Part shown: piece after piece, positions 56,658-64,000 of the stretch
Position numbering within the stretch: the stretch's first letter is position 1
Layout: each line of letters starts with the position of its first letter
DNA from: Phytophthora quininea
Lineage: Eukaryota; Oomycota; Peronosporomycetes; Peronosporales; Peronosporaceae
DNA: 64,000 bases
Reading direction: 5' to 3'
Assembly: GCA_011947345.1 (NCBI GenBank)
Contig: JAAVTG010000068.1
Location: 1 to 64,000 of the forward strand
Program-made: the position numbers and the translations under genes
The notes under the pieces: generated by a model
What the model saw: the letters and a program-made list of their open reading frames with translations, nothing else
Told to the model about the DNA's origin: nothing
The model's database searches: none

Positions 56658-57046
56658 ATGACCATCACCAACATGCTGTTTCCTGATTTGCTCGTCGCGC
56701 TCGCGCTCGCTGTCGCTCCAGTGACGGATGGGAGGGCCAACTTTAAGGGGTCCAGCTTCCCGTGGTTCATTAACAAGGAGCACAAGTACTACAACCTCAG
56801 CTGTCGTCTGTCAAATGGCAAGGTTTGCCCCAGAAGGGCTCGTTCGATGGCTGGATTCGGATCGCCTTCTACAAGAACGCGGATTGCACCGGTCATCACC
56901 AAGAGTGGACGACCGAGGCCACCAATTACCCCATCGACCTCACCAAGAATGGCATCAACGACGACATCTCGTCCTTCATGGTATTGACCAACGGCAACAA
57001 GATCAAACACGGCACCGAAACCACGTGCCCGTGGGGCACAAAGTAG
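56658..57046 (+). pseudogene. Beta/gamma-crystallin-like gene with 16-bp deletion
   Basis: ATG 56658, signal peptide MTITNMLFPDLLVALALAVAP, then FKGSSFPWFINKEHKYYNLSC. Compared with the sister gene at 57372, 16 bp are missing right after the second Cys codon (near 56803), removing the first calcium-type motif (NDKASS in the sister) and shifting frame. The rest reads on in the next frame: GLPQKGSFDGWIRIAFYKN, second motif NDDISSFMV, and C-terminal CPWGTK to 57046. A multi-base deletion is hard to blame on sequencing, so this is probably a true pseudogene. Confidence 0.75.
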
Positions 57047-57371
57047 TCCATTTCGAGCTTTTCGGTGAAGTCGAATGGATATGGATAAACTAACCAAACA
57101 TTCAATACAGTTGGTTTTCGCAAAACTTTCCATATCATCCAAAACAGAAACGTTGTACGGTAGAACGCTTTCATTCTGACAGAGCTTCTTCTACCAGGTC
57201 CCGCGATAGGACGGCGGAGTAACATTCACGATGGTAGTCTGAATATTAAATCAAATGCATTCCTCGAAACCACCATCAATTAAAAGTTGAAAGCAATTTC
57301 CGTTCCTACTTTCAACGACGCTCAGTCGACTATCACTTCTCATCTTTCGCACCATTTGCGAGCGTTCCGCA
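57047..57371. other. Intergenic region
   Basis: 325 bp between tandem crystallin-like genes; AT-rich, promoter of the next gene presumed. No gene seen. Confidence 0.4.
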
Positions 57372-57801
57372 ATGAACTTCACTACGTTGGTCGCCATCAC
57401 AGTGGCGTTCGTGTTTGCGTCGCTGATCGACTCCGTGTCGGCCTGGTACGGCACTGTCACCTTTACCAGAACATCAATTTCAAAGGATCGACATTCCCGT
57501 GGGGCATCTCCAAGACGCAGCGCTGCTACAACCTCAGCTGCTGGAACGACAAGGCTTCGTCTGTCAAGTGGGAGGGTCTACCGGAAGACGGAGACATGGA
57601 CGGCAAGTCCCGCATCGCTTTCTTCACCGGCAAGGACTGCACTGGCGACGTTCGTCACTGGGCCACAGAGCAGTCCGACCACTCCCGAAAGACTTTACAC
57701 TCGACAAGGTCAACGACCAAATCTCGTCCTTCATGATCTGGGAGAAGGACAAGAAGACGTCCAACGGGATCGACACGCCCTGTCCGTGGGGAACGAGCTA
57801 A
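57372..57801 (+). CDS. Beta/gamma-crystallin-like secreted protein, two frame breaks
   Basis: ATG 57372, signal peptide MNFTTLVAITVAFVFASLID, then AWYGTVTF. A one-base shift near 57463 (TTT) leads to YQNINFKGSTFPWG, QRCYNLSCW, first motif NDKASSVKW, GLPEDGDMDGKSRIAFFTGK. A second shift near 57680 leads to LDKVNDQISSFMIW (second motif) and CPWGTS, stop 57799-57801. It has the clearest motif pair in the family. The breaks are single-base; the gene may be intact in reality. Confidence 0.65.
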
Positions 57802-58127
57802 GGTGTCGACTCGGTCGAGAGAGTTGAGCAGTAGAGAGTGCACCGCGTGAGCATTTTACTAACAATTTCAACATGATCTATCTGCTGATCGGCAATCGTG
57901 AGGAATAAAAGCAGCGAACATCGTTCTGTTCGTCAACTCTATCCGTTTCACACATCGTGCCGATCGAGCGAAGTGCACGTATTCATTGCCAGTTGAGGAT
58001 AGAAACATACATCAAATTCTCGTCCTTGAAAATAATTTCAATTCCGCCACCTACCACGGCGAAACATGAGTCCACACCATACCCTTTGATTGCACTGGTG
58101 TGTAATCGGAGCCTGCTTTTCTTGTCG
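57802..58127. other. Intergenic region
   Basis: 326 bp with promoter-like AT-rich sequence. An open frame extends from 57957 into the next gene but lacks signal-peptide character. Confidence 0.35.
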
Positions 58128-58619
58128 ATGCGCAGTTTTCAATTTTCCATCGACCAGTGCAGTCAACATGCTGGTCACTGCGTTTGCCTTATGATCCTCA
58201 TGATTGCTGGTGCCATGCTCCCGACTATCGCCACGGACTTGTGGCTGTTCGACCGCGACAACTACAGCAGGAAGCATAAGTTCAAGAAGTTCAACTTCGG
58301 CACGTCCCAACGCTGCTACAGCGTCGTCGACTGTTTCGACAACAGGGCTTCCTCGGCATCGTGGATCAACGCTCCTGAGCACACCAGTATCGCCTTCTAC
58401 GATGACGAAGAATGCAGAGGAAAGCAGTACGCGTCAAACGAAACCCCCAAAGGACAAATGAAATTCGAGCCCGTCGGACTCGACAACATCATCACGTCCT
58501 TCATGATATGGGAGAGCAGCAGATTCCCGACCAGCGGCATCGTCAAGCTCTGCAAGGACGACGCGATCTTGATGTCGTCAAACGACGGGAGTCAAGACAC
58601 TAACAATCCGGTCGGATAG
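58128..58619 (+). CDS. Beta/gamma-crystallin-like secreted protein
   Basis: Uninterrupted domain ending at 58619: DLWLFDRDNYSRKHKFKKF, QRCYSVVDCF, first motif DNRASSASW, IAFYDDEECRGKQY, second motif DNIITSFMIWE, C-terminal KLCKDD and a polar tail. The start is unsure: ATG 58128 gives an 18-25-residue leader before the hydrophobic core, while ATG 58191 (MILMIAGAMLPTIAT) gives a short signal peptide. A third ATG one frame off (58168, MLVTAFAL) reads like the true beginning if one base was lost. Confidence 0.7.
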   Translation: MRSFQFSIDQCSQHAGHCVCLMILMIAGAMLPTIATDLWLFDRDNYSRKHKFKKFNFGTSQRCYSVVDCFDNRASSASWINAPEHTSIAFYDDEECRGKQYASNETPKGQMKFEPVGLDNIITSFMIWESSRFPTSGIVKLCKDDAILMSSNDGSQDTNNPVG

Positions 58620-58624
58620 TAGGT

Positions 58625-60335
58625 TTAGGTCGGTGTCGATTGTTTTTTCAGCCAGGCAATTTTGAAGCTGTAGTCGTAGCCTGAAGACACAAACCGTTAA
58701 AAACAATGCCAAACTAAGATCGTAATGCTTCTGACCTGAATGCTGCAGCGACACATGCACGTTGTAGCAAAATATGGAGAGCAGCCACATTTGGGCCCAG
58801 TCGAACTGCTTCTCGAGAACAAAAGCAAGTTGTCGAATCGGCGAAACCCCCAACATGCTCCGGAGGGTATGAACCAGCAGCAGGAATGACATGAGCTGGA
58901 GCGCGAAATAAAACTGCACGCGGCCGAGAGTCGTAAGGAGTTCCGAGTAGCTCATATTGTCGAAAACTGCGTAGTACCTCCGATTCGGTAGTTGATAGGT
59001 TACAGACAAGTAGATTGCTACGACAAACAAAAGTAAAAAAAAGGTAATACTATCTCGGATAGTCACAAGATACAGTATGTACATAGCGTTAGTGGAACGA
59101 TCACTTCGACGTAGTTGAGTAAGATCAGAAACTCGGCCATGCGCAACAAGCGCCGGACTTTCGAGGTGTATTGCTGTATTGCTGTGCGTTCAGTCCCACC
59201 TTCATGAGGTGATTGAGTCGCCACATCTATCGGTCGAACTGCTGTCATTTTAGGCATAATCGGAGCAGCTAAACGGTTGATGAATTTCTTCTTCCCAGTG
59301 GTATCCATCGTATCTCCATCAATTATTGATTCGTGGCGTACTGATGCGGATTTTAATAAGGTTGTGCTTCTGGAAGTCTTTGTGTGCATTTGCTGCAGTA
59401 GTGTGCTCGTCCGTTTTAAGGTTTTCGCCGCATATCTTCCAGAAGCAATAATATATCAAAAGCTCCAACAGATACTTTGCTACTCCTAATCAATTTGCTG
59501 CTCTAAGTACTTTAATCCGGATCGAGCAAGATAAAGATCTCGAAGTGAAATCGCCGTTGCCACCAGATCAAAGAACATCATAACCAGCGACGTCCAAAAC
59601 GACGGAGCACTTTGCATGCAGTAGGAAATGAAGATCGAGTTGAAGAACTTGGCGTTGAAGACCACGACCGCTGGTCGCTCGTCACTCAAGTGGACCGCCA
59701 CTCTAGCAAACAGGTTCCTCATGCACAACTTGAAGACGTACGAGACTTGAAGACGTACAGGTAAACGGAATACATTGAGACGAGGAAGAAGTCGCATATA
59801 GAGACTTTAAGCATATCAAAGACCATCACCACAGCTCCGGGCGTTTTCAAAATATGCTTGGCCCACTGCACACCCAGCGCACCCGAAAGAAATGTCAGCC
59901 ACACTGGAATGACCACCAAAAAGAGAATGGCAAAGGAAAGCCGACTTTCACACAAATTCCGTAGGCGAATCCAACCGTAAACGCTGCTACTAAAATCGCG
60001 TCTCGAATGGCTGATCTCAATGGGTAAGGAAGAATTGGCACACCCATCCGAAATTGGTGAATACCCAAGAAAGTGATGACCACATAAGTGTAAAAGTCCC
60101 TCAGGAAGAATGTTTTGTTTGCCGATAGCCCGTCGTTTGGGTCGACCAGAGGAACTGCGTCAATCAGCACGGAGACGACCAACGGAGTCGCCACCAGAAT
60201 CGCGATAATGCGCAGCCAACTGGTTCCACTCGAGTATTTGTTCAGAGCCAAGACACGATCCACTGAATACGTCCCGTGTCGCTCCACTTGTGCCGATTCC
60301 CACAGACCCGAAACGATGGTTTGAATCGACCTCAT
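58625..60335 (-). pseudogene. Multi-pass membrane protein paralogue, several breaks
   Basis: ATG 60335 with family signature LWESAQVERHGTYSVDRVLALNKY, then GIHQFRMGVPILPYPLRSAIRD and membrane helices. Frame breaks near 59935 and 59750, stop codons after LEYLEQQID-type sequence at 59486-59488, and further shifts to about 59390 leave it unreadable as one protein. The 3' half keeps two introns, 59017-59082 (66 nt) and 58681-58735 (55 nt), at the same codon positions as in the other paralogues; the last exon ends YDYSFKIAWLKK, stop 58625-58627. It ends 6 bp from the convergent crystallin-like gene stop. Confidence 0.65.
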
Positions 60336-60442
60336 TGTTGGACAGTTGAGGTGTTCTTGCCATGACAAAGACGAATTGCAGCTTTACAGCACACGGATTT
60401 AATTTTTTTTTAAAACTAGCCCTCTTTTCATTTTTGCAATCA

Positions 60443-62185
60443 TTAGATCGCTCTTTCCTGTTCTTCGTGCAACCAAGCAAATTGAAATGTGTAGTCGAAA
60501 CCTACAGAATGATAGAAAAGTTAGATCAAGGTAACACAAAATACTTTAGTAGTGTACCAACCGGCATGTTGCAGTGATCCCTGCGCATTGTATAGCAGCC
60601 AGAAAATCAGGAAAATCTGCACCCACGTGACCTCTTTGTAGAGCACGAAGGCGAGCTGGCGGATCGGCGAGACCCCAGCATGTGTTGCAACATGGCAATC
60701 AGCAATAAGAAAGAGACGAGCTGCAGGACCCCATAGACCATCACATTCTGCAGCGTCTTGAACAAATTGGATTGATCCATTCCATCGAATTCGTAGTAGT
60801 AGTCGTGGTTGGGCAGATGGAACGAGGCGAGCATGTAGGTCGCTGTCATCAAGTAAAAAAGCAAAAACTTAGCAACGATTACCCTTTCAAAACAATGCTT
60901 ACCATACTTACAGAAAATAATTGGGATGATCACTTCGATATAGTTGAGCAGGATCATGAACTCCGCCATGTACAGAAGCTGTCGAACTATGCGTGAATAC
61001 CGCATCAGAACGGGAACACTCGGCGACGAACTGTGCGTGAGTTCGACGCCATCATCGCTCAGTCTCCTCTTGGCTACTTCTAACCGATGGATCCGCGTCT
61101 GGTTGACTTTGGCGCCGGCGCAGTCTTTGTCATTTTACCTTTCAAAATCGACGGTCCGAACGTGGCAGGCTTGACAACTTTTTCTCAATAAACGCCGTAA
61201 CTGGTGTAGGTCTCGGGTCGCTACTCTTTAGCAGGAACGTACTGACTCGCTCCAGCCTTCCTGACATGTGTCTTCCGGGGCTCTTTCTTGCGTACATCTC
61301 GTCGATTTCCCGTTCCAACTCCTCCAAGCCATGCCGTGCAAACTTGAGGTCCCTCAGCGAGATAGCCATCACCACTGAGTCCGCAAACACGATCTCGAGC
61401 GACGTCCAGATCGACGGCGAACTCTGCATGCAGTAGGACACGAATAGTGAGTTGAAAAGTTCGACGTTGAGCACGATCATGACTGGCAATTCGTCTTTAA
61501 AACTTGCAACCACGCGAGCGAAAAGGTTCCTTAGACACAACTTCATCACCGGCAGCAGCAACGCAAAGGCCGTTTGCCCTTTGCCTTTTAGAGTCTTGAA
61601 GATGAACAAGTACACGGGGTAGATACACGCCAACAGCAGGTTGAACATCCACATCTTGATCATGTCGATAATCATCTCTTTCGCACCAGGAGTATGAATT
61701 TTCCTCGCCCACTGAATAACAAACGCGATCGACGTGAACGACAGCCACGCCGGAGAAGACACCACCATCATAAAAGGAAGCGGGAAGCCAATAGCAGAGC
61801 TCAACCCGTAGATAACTGCGACCGTCAAAGCTGCAACGACAACTGTGTCTCTGATAGCTGCTCGAAGAGGATAAGGCAAAATGGGCACCCCAGTCCGGTA
61901 CTGGTGGATCGAGATGAACGTGAAGACCAGGAACGCAAAGAACTCTCTTGCGAAAAACATCGAGTTGGCTTTCAAGCCGTCGGTGGGTTTGCCCAGTGGG
62001 AACGTATCTGTAATGACGGTGAAGAATAAACACGGCATTGGAGTGGCGAACAAAATCCCAAACACACGAAGCCAGCTCGACTCGTTGGAAAACTTGGTCA
62101 AGCCCACCACTCGGAGAGGAGAGTAGCTCCCATGGAGCTCGATCTGCAGCGTTTCCCATAGCTGGACGAGCTTGCCCGCCAACAT
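60443..62185 (-). CDS. Multi-pass membrane protein paralogue, best-preserved copy
   Basis: ATG 62185; signature LVQLWETLQIELHGSYSPLR, then GTDIP-type loop (ITDTFPLGKPTDGL), HQYRTGVPILPYPLRAAIRD, about eight hydrophobic helices, and a cytosolic-looking basic loop (RHGLEELEREIDEMYARKSP). The first exon is open for about 348 codons to 61142; a shift there continues to RYSRIVRQLLYMAEFMILLN. Introns: 60843-60911 (69 nt) and 60502-60561 (60 nt). A one-base break lies near 60678 (CCCC). The last exon ends FDYTFQFAWLHEEQ at 60443. No known domain; function unknown. Confidence 0.7.
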
Positions 62186-62582
62186 CGGAGGGATAACGCG
62201 ACTATGAATAGGGCGTGTTCGCACAAAAGCAAAACAGGCACGGCACAGTCAATTCGTGCTGGTCGATGTGATCATATCGGCGGATGAACAGTTTGCAGTG
62301 GAACTCGATGTATATCGTGCTGCAGTTGACGAAGCTTCACATTGCCTGCGCCAACGACAAACGTTGGAGGACATGAAAAGACCCAAAACACCAGTCGACT
62401 ATCTTCGCATTGCCTTTGTCTCCATCTCGGCCGTCTTGTGTATTCACAGTGCAGTTGACACGTTCAAGTAGAAACAAAGTAGAATGAATGATCCACTCAT
62501 GGTGAACATAATATATTATTGTTTGTTTGAATATACAAGTTGTGATCTGCTGTAGTTTGCTGCGCTCATGGTCGGCTCCGCT
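62186..62582. other. Intergenic region
   Basis: About 400 bp between two minus-strand genes. A 71-codon plus-strand frame at 62256-62471 starts with GTG and has one C-terminal hydrophobic helix; I do not count it as a gene. Confidence 0.35.
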
Positions 62583-63643
62583 CTACCAGACAAAGCATTC
62601 CTGCGGTTGGAACATCGACGGCAGGCGATATCTCCGTACGTTCCGCACGTAGTACGGCATGCGGATCTGCAGTGTGCCGTTCTCGAACATTTGCTGCGTG
62701 GCGTCGTCCATGTTGAGCATGTTGCGTGGGAACTGCTCGACGATCTCGAAGCGGCCGAAGGTGGGGGAGCCGCTGAGTCGCGACATCATAATGTCCTCCT
62801 GGGTCGGCAGACGGAAGCCGTTGATACGTAGCACTCCCGTCTGGTCGTTCCACTGGACGCGAATGTTGCTTGGGTCGGTGTCGTTGAGACGTGCGAGGAG
62901 GTAGATGCCGTCCTGACGACGCTGTAGCTGGTAGTAGGGCCGCCACACAGGAAGCGAGTTCACGTCAATGTCCACTGCATTGGCAGACTGTTTCCGAGTA
63001 GGAACCTCGTCCTCGTCCTCCTCCTCTTCTTCAGGCTCTTCCTCTTCCTCCTCTTCTTGTTGAGCTTCAGTCTCCATGGGCTCATCAGCAGCCTCCTTCT
63101 CTTCCTCCATCTCCTCGTCTTCACTGCTCTCTTCCTCTTCAAAGAGCGCCTTCACATGAAGATCGTCGGATTCATTGCCACTCTCACTACGAGGAGTAGC
63201 AGGAGTCGTTGGCATTTGAGCCAGGAACGGACTCATGAGCCTCTCGCCAAACTGTTTGAGCTTGGCGCTGCGTTCCTTGAAGGCGTCGGCCTGCGTCAGT
63301 AGTTGTTGGATGGACACGACCAGCTTCTTCCTACTCGTTTTGATGTCGTTGTCACCGTAGCTCAGAATGTCGTCCAGTTCCAGCAGGCAGCGGGTCAGCA
63401 GCTCCGCCTGCTCCTTGACGCGGTAGTCGAAGGCGCCAAGCTCGGTGCGCACCTTTTGGCGGCCTCGTAGGCTTTTTCGTCTCCAGGTTGCACCGACCGA
63501 AGTCGCCACTTGGCGCCGCACACGAACGCCGCCAGGTGCTGGCGTTGCGCCGGTAGCCGCGTCTCGAGCTTGTCCTGCACGTCCTTGACCTTGGCGTCGA
63601 TAGCGGCCAGGCGCTGCCTCTCGTGGGTCGTCTGCGCTTCCAT
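62583..63643 (-). CDS. BAG-like region joined to an Hsp20/alpha-crystallin-like domain
   Basis: ATG 63643. N-terminal coiled coil (QRLAAIDAKVKDVQDKLETR), one frame break near 63460, then a helical region like a BAG domain (CLLELDDILSYGDNDIKTSR, KKLVVSIQQLLTQAD), a Pro/Thr linker, a long Glu-rich tract (about 62995-63145), and a C-terminal alpha-crystallin-like domain (YQLQRRQDGIYLLARLND, FGRFEIVEQFPRNMLN, MFENGTLQIRMPYY). BAG domains bind the Hsp70 ATPase domain and promote nucleotide exchange; small heat-shock domains hold unfolded clients. A single protein with both would link the two systems. About 345 residues, probably cytosolic. The Hsp20-like call is stronger than the BAG call. Confidence 0.65.
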
Positions 63644-64000
63644 TGCAGTAGGCAGTTTGTGTTTTTGTTGGTTGACTTGCGTGTCACGTAGAGAATTGGA
63701 TAGTGAGGTTGCTTGAAGTGCTTGAGCAGGAAGAGATCGTCATGAGCATGATAGACATGACCTTTCGTCACAACAATTCTGGAATGACACATCTCGAATT
63801 CTAGAAATCCCCGCTCGAGTGACGGCACTATTGTGAAATTCAGCCGCCAACTTCATGGCCGCCTGCTTGTAGTGAAATTCGTTGTTGCGACTGTGCCAGA
63901 GGCTCGGGGGACGTCGAGATTTCGGAGCTGCTCTTTGCAGAGCTCTGTGCTCTCTGCTGCCATTCGCGGCGGGTACGTGGGTAGAGTGGAGGAGCTGCTA
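63644..64000. other. Upstream region, possible start of another minus-strand gene
   Basis: Holds the promoter of the BAG/Hsp20-like gene. On the minus strand, ATG at about 63963 opens a short frame (TELCKEQLRNLDVP) that, with one base shift, continues NNEFHYKQAAMKLAAEFHNS to about 63770. It may be a small gene or a remnant; I do not recognise it. Confidence 0.25.

Noticed and set aside
62256..62471. 71-codon plus-strand ORF
   Set aside because: Starts with GTG, no homology recognised, lies in the shared upstream region of two genes.
1..64000. tRNA or rRNA genes
   Set aside because: I found no cloverleaf or rRNA-like sequence; the tRNA-like match at 46791 is only a primer-binding site.

Overview
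The window looks like nuclear DNA of an oomycete of the Peronosporales (Phytophthora or a downy-mildew relative). The reasons are short GT-AG introns of about 50-70 nt, secreted proteins with an RxLR-dEER leader, oomycete-style transposons (DIRS-like tyrosine-recombinase retroelements, Copia, PIF/Harbinger, MULE), and expanded families of small secreted and multi-pass membrane proteins. Genus and species are inference. Many genes carry one-base frame breaks, often in homopolymer runs, so part of the apparent decay may be sequence error. Real lesions are also present: nonsense codons, a 16-bp deletion and transposon insertions with target-site duplications.

Layout. 0-9.1 kb is a gene-rich block: an RME-8/DNAJC13-like endosomal protein (5' end outside the window, no visible J domain), a mitochondrial-type TPR protein, and a divergently transcribed mitochondrial-type alpha/beta hydrolase whose nucleophile serine position is glycine. 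9.2-12.1 kb holds five small secreted beta/gamma-crystallin-like genes. 12.3-15 kb is decayed coding sequence (an ankyrin-like pseudogene and unrecognised remnants). 15.0-18.8 kb is a PIF/Harbinger element (transposase plus Myb/SANT-like gene) with a 1,035-bp MULE inserted in its SANT gene.

18.9-27.8 kb is a tandem array of four near-identical units of about 2.17 kb. Each unit carries one RxLR-dEER effector gene and a 5'-truncated, broken copy of an unrecognised neighbour gene. The likely parental locus, with a longer effector and the longer neighbour gene, lies at 41.5-43.7 kb. Array and parent are separated by two divergent DIRS-like retrotransposons (28.1-33.6 kb on minus, 34.3-41.4 kb on plus) and by copies of one MITE family, two of them inside the plus-strand element. 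The five effector copies differ in length of a short GA-rich run at the dEER codons, so that all three reading frames occur downstream.

43.9-64 kb is again gene-rich: a lipid-droplet-type hydrolase (LDAH-like), six more beta/gamma-crystallin-like secreted genes, a Gly/Tyr/Trp-rich secreted protein, three paralogues of a multi-pass membrane family (one split by a young Copia element with identical 180-bp LTRs) and a gene joining a BAG-like region to an Hsp20/alpha-crystallin-like domain. In all, 11 crystallin-like genes lie in two clusters. Most carry two N/D-N/D-X-X-S/T-S motifs, the calcium-binding signature of beta/gamma-crystallins, behind a signal peptide.
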